Below, one piece after another: positions 51,211 through 59,600 of a stretch of DNA of 64,000 nt. How positions within the stretch are numbered: position 1 is the stretch's first letter; every line of letters begins with the position of its first letter. The translations under genes were made by a program, and so were the position numbers. Source of the stretch: Paraburkholderia madseniana (GTDB lineage: Bacteria; Pseudomonadota; Gammaproteobacteria; Burkholderiales; Burkholderiaceae); contig NZ_VOSW01000043.1 of NCBI RefSeq assembly GCF_009690905.1, positions 20,345 to 84,344 of the forward strand. The letters run 5' to 3'. The notes below the pieces were generated by a model. The model was not told the origin of the DNA. It saw only the letters and a program-made list of their open reading frames with translations, and ran no database searches.

Positions 51211-52020
51211 ATGTTGCTTGCGCTCAAGCTCGCGCTGGTGCCCGCGTTTCTCGCCGCGCTGACCGTGGCGGGGCGTGTGTGGGGGCCGTCGGTGGCGGGA
51301 TGGCTAGCAGGGCTGCCGGTGGTGTCCGGCCCGATCGTGTTGCTGCTCGCGCTGGAGCGTGGGCCGGCGTTCGCGGCGCAGGCGTCGGCGGCGTCGATTG
51401 CGGCGATCGCCGCTTCCGAGGCGTTCAATTTTGCGTATGCGTGGACGTGCCGGCGTTCAGCATGGCCGCTTGCGCTCACGGTTGGGATGCTCGGGTGGGT
51501 TGGCGTGGCGATGTTGCTCACGCATTTGCCGGGTGGACTGATGTGGGCGGTGGCCGCGGGTTGTGTGGCCGTCGTCGTTTCGCAAAGCGGCTTGCCGCGC
51601 GTCACGGGCCGTGTGCCGGCGACGCGTCTCGGGCTCGGCGATCTTGCGCTGCGCATGCTCGCCGGCGCGCTGCTGACTGTTGCGGTGACGACACTGTCGG
51701 CGTCGATGGGTGCGACGTGGAGCGGGCTGCTGTCGGTGTTTCCTTTGCTCGGGATCGTCCTCGCGGTGTCGGCCCAGCGCGCGCATGGCTCGGACTTCGT
51801 CGCATTGTTGATGCGCGGCATGGTGATCGGCCGCGGCTCGTTCGCGGCGTTCTTCGCCGTGACCGCGACGATGTTGCCGCACTACGGCGTGTGGTTCAGT
51901 TTTGCGTGTGCGGCGGCGGTGTCGATGGTGGTGCAGGGGGCGACCAGACGGTTGCTTCGCGCGAAGCGGCCAGTGCAGGTATTGACGCGTGAGCTTGCTG
52001 AACAGCAGTCGGCGGATTGA
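51211..52020 (+). CDS. Hypothetical polytopic membrane protein
   Basis: A 269-residue protein with about eight hydrophobic segments and little between them (for example LALKLALVPAFLAALTVAG, VAGWLAGLPVVSGPIVLLLA, FSFACAAAVSMVV). The repeated WLAGLP-VSGP pattern occurs in a group of Burkholderia membrane proteins of unknown function; transport is plausible but unsupported. It starts 2 bases after the TMEM175-like gene. Confidence 0.75.
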   Translation: MLLALKLALVPAFLAALTVAGRVWGPSVAGWLAGLPVVSGPIVLLLALERGPAFAAQASAASIAAIAASEAFNFAYAWTCRRSAWPLALTVGMLGWVGVAMLLTHLPGGLMWAVAAGCVAVVVSQSGLPRVTGRVPATRLGLGDLALRMLAGALLTVAVTTLSASMGATWSGLLSVFPLLGIVLAVSAQRAHGSDFVALLMRGMVIGRGSFAAFFAVTATMLPHYGVWFSFACAAAVSMVVQGATRRLLRAKRPVQVLTRELAEQQSAD

Positions 52021-52044
52021 GGCCGTTTGGCCGATACTGACATC

Positions 52045-52533
52045 ATGACTTCGCGCAGACAAAGCTCCCCCGTCACCCGGATCGGCTTGATCTCCGACAC
52101 GCATAACCTCGTGCGTCCTGAAGCCCTGCAGTACCTCGCGGGCTGCGATGCGATCATCCACGCGGGCGATATCTGCAATCAGGCGGTGCTCGATGCGCTC
52201 GCGCAGATCGCGCCGGTCACCGCCGTGCGCGGCAATAACGATATCGACGAACCGGTTGCTTCGCTGCCGACACACGTCAAGCTGACCGTCCAACAGGTGA
52301 CGATCCTAGTCGTGCATGACATCGCCGACGTGGGCGACGATCCGCGCAGCGCGGGCATCGACGTGGTCGTGACGGGGCACTCGCACAAGCCCGCGATCAG
52401 CGAGCGCGACGGGGTGCTGTTCGTCAATCCGGGCAGCGCAGGGCCAAGGCGTTTCAAGTTGCCGATTTCCGCCGGCATGCTGATCGTTGAAGGTGCGCAC
52501 GCCAGCGCAACGTTCGATTCTCTGGTGACATAA
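52045..52533 (+). CDS. YfcE/MJ0936-type metallophosphoesterase
   Basis: A 162-residue calcineurin-type phosphoesterase with all motif blocks: GLISDTHN (D-x-H), IIHAGDICN, RGNND, and GHSHKPAI, near the C-terminal end NPGSAGPRR. This group hydrolyses phosphodiesters or phosphomonoesters with two metals. The ATG at 52045 is chosen; a TTG six codons earlier is also in frame. A strong terminator begins at its stop. Confidence 0.9.
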   Translation: MTSRRQSSPVTRIGLISDTHNLVRPEALQYLAGCDAIIHAGDICNQAVLDALAQIAPVTAVRGNNDIDEPVASLPTHVKLTVQQVTILVVHDIADVGDDPRSAGIDVVVTGHSHKPAISERDGVLFVNPGSAGPRRFKLPISAGMLIVEGAHASATFDSLVT

Positions 52534-52567
52534 AAAACGGGCCGGCAAACATCTGCCGGCCCGTTTT
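52534..52567. terminator. Bidirectional rho-independent terminator
   Basis: AAAACGGGCCGGCA-AACATC-TGCCGGCCCGTTTT is a perfect 14-bp stem with a six-base loop and T tracts on both strands. It begins at the phosphoesterase stop and also lies about 105 bases past the end of the convergent transporter gene. Confidence 0.92.
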
Positions 52568-52672
52568 CGGACATGCTCACGCTTATTGCTGTGGTTGCCT
52601 GTCGCCGCCCGTCATAGCGATTGCGGGCGATGCGCGTACAACTTCAGCGATTAGTTACCGCGCAACCTAGGA

Positions 52673-54142
52673 TCAGGCACGCGCCGTAGCCGCGGCAGCG
52701 TAACCTTCATCCATCTCCGCCGCCTCACGTTCGCCGCGCAGCACCGCATGCGCTTCGGCACGCGTTGCGACACACGGACCGGAGCCGAGCAACGGCTTGC
52801 GGGCCGTTTCACGCAGCGCGAACACCGACACGATACCGATCAACGACGCGCCCATCAGGTAGTACGCGGGCATCATCAGATTGCCGGTGCTGTCGACCAG
52901 CCATGCCGTCACGAGCGGCGTCGTCCCGCCGAACAGCGACACCGAAATGTTGAAGCCGATCGCGAGCGCACCGTAGCGGATCTTGGTCGGGAACAGCGCC
53001 GGCAGCGCCGACGGCATCACGCCGGTAAAGCACGACAGCAGCACGCCGAGAATCATCAGGCCGCCGAACACCGGCAGCACCGTGCCCATGCGGATCAGCA
53101 GCAGCGCGGGAATCGACAGCACGAACAGACCCACGCAACCGAACAGCATCACCGGCTTGCGGCCGATCGTGTCGGACAGGTGGCCGGCTGCCAGCGTCAT
53201 CGGCATCATCAGCACCATCACGAGCAGCACGAGGAAGAGACCGTGCGTTTCGTTGAAGTGCAGCGTGGCCGACAGATAGCTCGGCAGATACGAGAGCGCC
53301 ATGTAGTCGGTGACGTTGAAGATCAGGACGAGGCCGACGCACAGCAGAAGCGGCTTCCATTGCTGGATGAGCAGCTCGCGGAACGATTGCTTCGGGAGCG
53401 CCTTGTCTTCGGCTTCGCGTTGTTCGGCCTGCTTCTTGAACGCGGGCGTTTCTTCGAGCTTCATCCGGATGTAGAGACCCACCAGACCCAGCGGGCCCGC
53501 GATCAGGAACGGCACACGCCAGCCCCACGAGAGCAGCGCCTCGTTCGACAGCGTTGCCGTCAGAACCGCGACCGTACCCGCGCCGAGTACATAGCCGATC
53601 AGCGTGCCGAACTCGAGGAAGCTGCCCATGAAGCCGCGGCGCTTGTCCGTCGAGAATTCGGCGATGAAGGTAGCGGCGCCGCCGTATTCACCACCCGTCG
53701 AGAAGCCTTGCACGAGGCGCGCGACCAGCAACAACGCCGGCGCGAAAATGCCGATCGTCGCGTAGCTCGGAATCAGGCCGATCGCGAAGGTGCCGAGCGC
53801 CATCATGATCATGGTCATGGCCAGCACGCGCTGACGGCCGATGCGGTCGCCCAGCGGCCCGAACACCATGCCGCCGACAGGCCGCACGAGGAACGCCGCG
53901 GCAAACGTGCCGAAGGTGGCGATCAACTGGGCGGACGGGCTCGACGACGGGAAGAACACTTTGCCGAGCGTGACAGCGATATAGCTGTACACGCCGAAAT
54001 CGAACCATTCCATCGCGTTGCCGAGCGCCATGGCGCCGACGGCCCGCTTGAGGAGAGATTTGTCGACGACGGTGATGTCGTCGAGTGAGAGGCGTTGTTC
54101 TTCTTTGTGATGTCGCCAGAAGCCGTTGCTGGAAGCGGTCAA
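52673..54142 (-). CDS. proP: ProP-type MFS proline/glycine betaine transporter
   Basis: A 489-residue metabolite:H+ symporter. It matches ProP over its length: LSLDDITVVDKSLLKRAVGAMALGNAMEWFDFGVY, RPVGGMVFGPLGDRIGRQ, LVQGFSTGGEYGG, DKRRGFMGSF, and FPTKIRYGALAIGFN. The osmosensory coiled-coil tail of E. coli ProP is absent. The start is TTG at 54142: GGAG lies eight bases upstream and the family sequence begins there; ATGs at 54175 and 54187 would add a spurious hydrophobic segment with poor ribosome sites. Uptake of compatible solutes is likely, but ProP-like proteins also carry other acids. Confidence 0.9.
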   Translation of the reverse strand: MTASSNGFWRHHKEEQRLSLDDITVVDKSLLKRAVGAMALGNAMEWFDFGVYSYIAVTLGKVFFPSSSPSAQLIATFGTFAAAFLVRPVGGMVFGPLGDRIGRQRVLAMTMIMMALGTFAIGLIPSYATIGIFAPALLLVARLVQGFSTGGEYGGAATFIAEFSTDKRRGFMGSFLEFGTLIGYVLGAGTVAVLTATLSNEALLSWGWRVPFLIAGPLGLVGLYIRMKLEETPAFKKQAEQREAEDKALPKQSFRELLIQQWKPLLLCVGLVLIFNVTDYMALSYLPSYLSATLHFNETHGLFLVLLVMVLMMPMTLAAGHLSDTIGRKPVMLFGCVGLFVLSIPALLLIRMGTVLPVFGGLMILGVLLSCFTGVMPSALPALFPTKIRYGALAIGFNISVSLFGGTTPLVTAWLVDSTGNLMMPAYYLMGASLIGIVSVFALRETARKPLLGSGPCVATRAEAHAVLRGEREAAEMDEGYAAAATARA

Positions 54143-54824
54143 GGTGAAAACTCCAATGACTGCGACGAAACTCATGAAAACGCGCATGAACGTTCCGCCA
54201 CGGGTGCTGGGGAAGTGCAGTTTCGCGAGCAGAGCGATGGCGTCTCTCTCGCCCGAAGGCGATCGAAGGGGGCGTGAAAAAGAAAACAGAACGCCCGTGC
54301 CTCGCGAATCATTCGCGAAAAAACACTCGTCTAGATTGTGCTGACTGTTGCATCTGCGTGGCCGTGGAAGGGGGGCAGATGCATGAGGACGCTGGGGTGG
54401 CTGAAAGCTGGCCCATGCGCCGCTGGAAGGCTCGAAACGAAAAAGGCCGGTGCTGGATCGCCGCTCATAGTGCGAACTCAAGCGGGGAAACGACCGACAA
54501 GCCTTCTTGTATAAAAACTGTTCAATCCGGCCCTTGGTACGCACAGCATGCCAAGTTTGAACTGAACGTGACGCGAGGTGAAATGCTGATGAATTGCTGT
54601 TGGAACGATGCACATGATAGCACGATGACGGATGATCGTGCAAACTAGGGGCCCGGCCGGCAGCCCGGGGAGGGCACTCAATCCCTTGCGTGGCGGGGGA
54701 TTCGGCGGATTGCGGCGGTATGGAAAAGAGGCTTAAAAATGGCCGGAAATGGTCCGGTTAGTGAATTTTGCCACGGCCCGAAAGCGGCGAAATGCGCGAT
54801 GAAATGCGTGGCCAAACAGGCGAA
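54143..54824. promoter_or_regulatory. Long upstream region of the transporter gene
   Basis: About 680 bases without a convincing gene. Two perfect inverted repeats stand out: TCGCGAA-TCA-TTCGCGA at 54302-54318 and GCATCTGC...GCAGATGC (54350-54357 with 54375-54382). They lie 160-240 bases before the transporter start and could be operators or leader structures for osmotic control. The rest is GC-rich without recognised elements. Confidence 0.5.
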
Positions 54825-54853
54825 AAAAATCCGCGCTCGCGGCGCGGATTTTT
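54825..54853 (-). terminator. Rho-independent terminator after the iron-trafficking gene
   Basis: AAAAATCCGCG (54825-54835) pairs with CGCGGATTTTT (54843-54853). Read on the minus strand it is a GC stem flanked by A and T tracts, 45 bases past the end of the gene at 54898. It could also act on the + strand. Confidence 0.8.
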
Positions 54854-54897
54854 CGTCAGGGTGATCGCCAATCCTGGCTTGTAGCGCAAGAAGGCGC

Positions 54898-55173
54898 TTA
54901 CTCGGCTGCCGGCGGCACGTAGCCCTGTGCCGTATCCGCGCCTTCGCCGAAGAAGAACTTTTCGGTCTGCTTCATCAGATATTGGCGTGCGCGCGGATCG
55001 GCCATGTTCAGGCGGTTTTCGTTGATCAGCATGGTTTGCTGCTTCAACCAGGCCTGCCAGGCTTCCTTCGAAATGCTTTCGTAGATCCGCTTGCCAAGGT
55101 CGCCCGGCAGCGGCGGGAAATCGAGGCCTTCGGCTTCCTTGCCGAGCTTCGCGCATTGAACCGTACGAGTCAT
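54898..55173 (-). CDS. yggX: Probable Fe(2+)-trafficking protein (YggX family)
   Basis: A 91-residue protein with the YggX pattern: TVQCAKLGKEAEGLDFPPLPGDLGKRI, SKEAWQAWLKQQTMLINENRLN, ADPRARQYLMKQTEKFFFGEG. Cysteine 7 is the conserved one. The family protects iron-sulfur enzymes from oxidative damage and is cytoplasmic. An AGGAGAAGCAC site precedes the ATG. It follows argA on the same strand by 55 bases and is likely cotranscribed, an arrangement common in Burkholderiales. Confidence 0.95.
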   Translation of the reverse strand: MTRTVQCAKLGKEAEGLDFPPLPGDLGKRIYESISKEAWQAWLKQQTMLINENRLNMADPRARQYLMKQTEKFFFGEGADTAQGYVPPAAE

Positions 55174-55228
55174 GCTGTGCTTCTCCTATATCGATGTGGG
55201 GGCGGGCAGTCGCTTTATATGGGGACGC

Positions 55229-56617
55229 TCAGAGCTGTTTCATCAGCACGAGCGACTTGCGCTGCCAGTTATAGAGTCGGCGGCGGTCTTCCGGCAGGTC
55301 GTCGACCGTGACCTTGACGAAGCCGCGCTTGAGGAACCAGTGTTCGGTGCGCGTAGTGAGCACGAAAATCCGCGTGAGGCCGCGTGCCCGGGCGCGTTGT
55401 TCGATGCGTTTGAGCAGGCGCTCGCCGTCGCCCGTGCCTTGCGCTTCAGGCGCGACCGTGAGGCACGCCATTTCGCCGATGCGCTCCTGCGGGTACGGAT
55501 ACAGCGCCGCGCAGCCGAACAGCACGCCATCGTGCTCGATCACCGAGAAATGGTCGATGTCGCGTTCGATCTGGTGGCGGCCGCGGCGCACCAGCGTGCC
55601 GTCGGATTCGAGCGGCTCGATCAGCGAGAGAATGCCGCCGACGTCGTCCGGCGTGGCTTCGCGCAGGCTTTCGAGGTTCTCGTACGAGATCATCGTGCCC
55701 ACGCCGTCGTGCAGGAACAGTTCGAGCAGCAGGCTGCCGTCGAGCGCGTAGGGGATGATGTGCGCCCGTGCCACGCCGCCGCGGCAGGCGCGGATCGAAT
55801 GTTTCAGATAGAAGCCCGCGTCGCCGGTGACTTCGCCGCTTTCATGCAGCTTGTAGGCGTCGTCGAGCGACAGTTCGCGAACCAGTACGGGTCCGTCTTC
55901 GCCGGTCTCCATCAGGCCCGGCGTCTCGGTCAGGAATACGATCTTGTCGGCGCGCAGCGCGATCGCCGCCGCCGAGGCGACGTCTTCCATCGACAGATTG
56001 AACGCCTCGCCGGTGGGCGAGAAGCCGAGCGGCGACAGGAGCACCAGCTTGCGGCTTGCGAGCGAATGGCGGATCGAATCCGCGTCGATCTTGCGCACCA
56101 CGCCGGTGTGGGCGAAATCGACGCCGTCCAGAATGCCGACCGGGCGCGCCGTCACGAAGTTGCCGGACACCACGCTGATGTGCGCGTGCGCCATTGGCGT
56201 GTTCGGCAAGCCCTGGCTGATCGCCGCCTCGATATCCAGACGCACTTCGCCGGCCGCTTCTTTCGCGGACTCCAACGCGCGCGCGTCGGTAATGCGCATA
56301 CCGTGCGAAAACTCGGATTCCACGCCGTGCAGGCTCATCTGCTCTTCGACCTGCGGTCGCGAGCCGTGCACCAGCACGATCTGGATGCCCATGGCCTGCA
56401 GCAGCGCGATATCGGACACGAGCGCATTCAGGAGCCCCTGATGCACCACCTCGCCGCCGAAACCGACGACGAACGTCTTGTTACGGAACGCATGGATGTA
56501 AGGGGCGACTGAGCGCATCCAGTCGACGAATTGCGCGTGCTGTGCGAGGTCTTCCGTTGCTCCGGCGGGGGCCGGAACGCTCGCGGGCGCGGGGACGAGG
56601 TCGGTTTGGGAATTCAT
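55229..56617 (-). CDS. argA: N-acetylglutamate synthase ArgA
   Basis: A 462-residue enzyme making N-acetylglutamate, the first step of arginine synthesis. Amino-acid-kinase-like domain about 35-300 (FVVGFGGEVVHQG, VLVHGSRPQVE), where arginine feedback binds, and a GNAT acetyltransferase domain about 310-460 (FGCAALYPYPQERIGEMACLTVAPEAQGTGDGERLL). The N-terminal 25 residues are Pro/Ala-rich. No ribosome site precedes the ATG, and a TATAAT lies seven bases before it, so the mRNA may be leaderless. It starts 23 bases from hrpA on the other strand. Confidence 0.95.
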   Translation of the reverse strand: MNSQTDLVPAPASVPAPAGATEDLAQHAQFVDWMRSVAPYIHAFRNKTFVVGFGGEVVHQGLLNALVSDIALLQAMGIQIVLVHGSRPQVEEQMSLHGVESEFSHGMRITDARALESAKEAAGEVRLDIEAAISQGLPNTPMAHAHISVVSGNFVTARPVGILDGVDFAHTGVVRKIDADSIRHSLASRKLVLLSPLGFSPTGEAFNLSMEDVASAAAIALRADKIVFLTETPGLMETGEDGPVLVRELSLDDAYKLHESGEVTGDAGFYLKHSIRACRGGVARAHIIPYALDGSLLLELFLHDGVGTMISYENLESLREATPDDVGGILSLIEPLESDGTLVRRGRHQIERDIDHFSVIEHDGVLFGCAALYPYPQERIGEMACLTVAPEAQGTGDGERLLKRIEQRARARGLTRIFVLTTRTEHWFLKRGFVKVTVDDLPEDRRRLYNWQRKSLVLMKQL

Positions 56618-56624
56618 GCCGGGG

Positions 56625-56632
56625 ATTATAAT
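56625..56632. promoter_or_regulatory. Symmetric ATTATAAT: -10 boxes for argA and hrpA
   Basis: ATTATAAT is its own reverse complement, so it offers a perfect TATAAT on each strand: 56627-56632 for hrpA and 56630-56625 for argA. The hrpA ATG begins eight bases after its box and the argA ATG seven bases after its box, the usual distance to the transcription start. Neither gene has a ribosome site in the 23-base spacer. Matches to -35 boxes are poor (TTGGGA at 56606-56611 with a 15-base spacer for hrpA). Confidence 0.6.
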
Positions 56633-56640
56633 GCGCCCCC

Positions 56641-59600
56641 ATGTCGAATGTACCCAAAAGTCCCGCTACGGCGAACGAGAATGTGACGCCGCCCGCCGAT
56701 CAGGCGAAGCCCGGCGACGCGCGCCGCCGCGATGCGCAGGACGCAACTCGCAACACGCCACCAGCCGCGCGTGAGTCTCTGCGCTCCGCGGATGACGCGC
56801 GCGTGTCCGCACAGAAAAATAATCCGCCGCGTGAGGCGCGCCGCGAAGCGGGCGCGCAGGCGCCGAAAGCTGCTCATGAGGGGCGGAAGCACACGCCACA
56901 GGGCGACGCTGCGCGCAGCCAGCCGACTTCCGGCGGCGTGGAGAAGCCCGCGCGCCGCGACGATGGACGCGCGCAGAACGCGCCTCGCGGCCAACGCCAG
57001 CAGCAGGGCGATGAACGGCGCGCGCAGTCCGAAAACACGCGAGCTCCAAATCAGCCGAGGCGTGGCGACGGACGTGCCAATCAGCAAAGCGGTGCGCCCG
57101 CGCAGAAATCGCCGCAAGCAGGCGATGCTCAAAACGGCCAGCCCCGTCGCGAGCCGCGGCCACCGCGCGTTCAACGCGTCGTCGAACCGAACCCGATTCC
57201 GCCGATTACTTTTCCTGAAGCGCTGCCGGTGTCCGGCCGTCGGGAAGAAATTGCGCGGGCCATCGCACAGAATCAGGTCGTGATCGTCTGCGGTGAGACC
57301 GGTTCGGGCAAGACGACCCAGTTGCCGAAAATCTGCCTCGAACTCGGGCGTGGTCTCGGCGCGGGCGGCTCCGGTTTGATCGGTCACACGCAGCCGCGCC
57401 GAATTGCGGCGTCGGCAACGGGCCGCCGCATAGCCGAAGAACTCGGCACGCCGTTTGGCGAAGTGGTCGGCTACAAGGTGCGGTTTACCGACAATCTGTC
57501 GCCGGGCGCGTCGGTCAAACTCATGACCGACGGTATTCTGCTCGCCGAAACGCAGACCGATCCGCTGCTAAAAGCCTACGACACGCTGATCATCGACGAA
57601 GCGCACGAGCGCAGCCTGAACATCGATTTTCTGCTCGGCTATCTGAAGGAAATCCTCGTCAAGCGGCCCGATCTGAAGCTGATCGTGACCTCGGCGACGA
57701 TCGACGCGGACCGCTTCGCACGCCATTTCGGCCGCGACGACAAGCCTGCGCCGGTGATCGAAGTGAGCGGCCGTCTCTATCCGGTCGAGGTGCGCTACCG
57801 GCCGGTCGCTGAGGACAGCCCGGCGGTGAAGGCGGCGGAGGGCTCTTCCGCATCGTCTTCGCGTGAATCGCGTGACAGGCCGAGGACCCAGCGCGAAACG
57901 GATCGCGATCTGATGGAAGCGATTGTCGATGCGGTCGACGAACTGTGCCGCGAAGGCCCCGGCGACGTGTTGGTCTTCCTGCCCGGCGAGCGGGAAATTC
58001 GCGATGCCGCGGAGGCGCTGCGCAAGCACCACCCGCCGCACACGGAAATCTTGCCGCTGTTCGCCCGTTTGTCCGCTGCCGAACAGGAACGCGTGTTCCG
58101 CACCTCGAACGCGCGCCGTATCGTTTTGGCCACTAACGTCGCGGAAACCTCGCTGACGGTGCCCGGCATTCGCTATGTGGTCGATACGGGCTTGGCGCGC
58201 GTGAAGCGCTACTCGTATCGCAACAAGGTCGAGCAGTTGCAGGTCGAGTCGATCTCGCAGGCCGCCGCGAATCAGCGGGCAGGGCGTTGCGGCCGCGTCG
58301 CGGATGGCATCTGTATTCGTCTGTACGAGGAAAGCGACTATCAGGGCCGCGTACGTTTTACCGACCCGGAGATTTTGCGTTCGTCGCTGGCGTCGGTGAT
58401 TTTGCGCATGAAGTCGCTGCATCTGACGGCGATCGAAACCTTCCCGTTCATCGAGCCGCCGCCGGGCCGCGCGATTGCCGACGGCTATCAACTGCTCAAC
58501 GAGCTGGGCGCCGTCGACGACGACAACCAGCTCACGCCGCTCGGCCGCGAACTCGCGCGCTTGCCGCTCGACCCGCGCGTCGGCCGGATGATTCTCGCCG
58601 CGCGCGATCAGCAGGCGTTGAAGGAAGTGCTGATCATTGCCAGCGCATTGTCGGTGCAGGACCCGCGCGACCGGCCGATCGAAGCGCAGGAGCAGGCCGA
58701 CCAGGCGCACCGCCGGTTCGCCGACGAGCGTTCTGAGTTCCTGCAATGGCTGAAGATCTGGAACTGGTTCGAAGAAGCGATCGCGCACAAGAAGTCGAAT
58801 CGGCAATTGCAGGACGAGTGCCGCAAGAACTTCCTGTCGCAATTGCGCCTGCGTGAATGGCGCGATGTGCACTCGCAACTGCTGACCGTGGTGCGCGAGC
58901 ACGGCTGGCGGCTGAACGAGGCCGAAGCGACTTTCGAGCAGATTCACCTCGCGTTGCTGACTGGCCTGCTCGGCAACATCGGCCTGAAAGCCGACGACGA
59001 ACCGTATTTCCTCGGCGCGCGCAGCATCAAGTTCTACCTCTGGCCGGGCTCGGCGCTGGTGAAGAAAGCCGGGAAATGGGTGATGGCCGCCGAACTGGTT
59101 GAGACGAGCCGTTTGTACGCGCGTTGCATTGCGAAGATCGAGCCGGAGTGGATCGAAAAGATCGGTGAGCATTTGCTGAAGAAGTCGTTGTCCGAGCCGC
59201 ATTGGGAGAAGCGCGCGGCGCAGGTGTCGGCGTTCGAGCGCGCGGTACTGTACGGTCTGCCGATTTACCACCGGCGGCGTGTGAGCTTCGGTAAACAGGA
59301 CCCGGCGCGCGCCCGTGAACTATTCATTCGCGGCGCGCTGGTGGAAGGCGAGTTCGATACGAAGCTCGCGTTCTTCGCGCACAACCGCAAGCTGCTCGCC
59401 GACATCGAGCAACTGGAGCACAAGTCGCGCCGTCAGGACGTGCTGGTCGACGACGAACTGATTTTCGGCTTCTACGATCAGGCGCTGCCGAAAGGCATCT
59501 ATACGGGCGCGTCGTTCGAGCGCTGGTATCGCGACGAGGTGAAGAAGAGCGGCCAGCCGGAAGACAAGCTGCGTCTGCTGTATCTCTCGCGCGACGATCT

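Noticed and set aside
54302..54320. TCGCGAA-TCA-TTCGCGA hairpin as terminator
   Set aside because: The adjoining A tract is on the wrong side for a minus-strand terminator and gives no U tract on the + strand; operator or leader structure is more likely.
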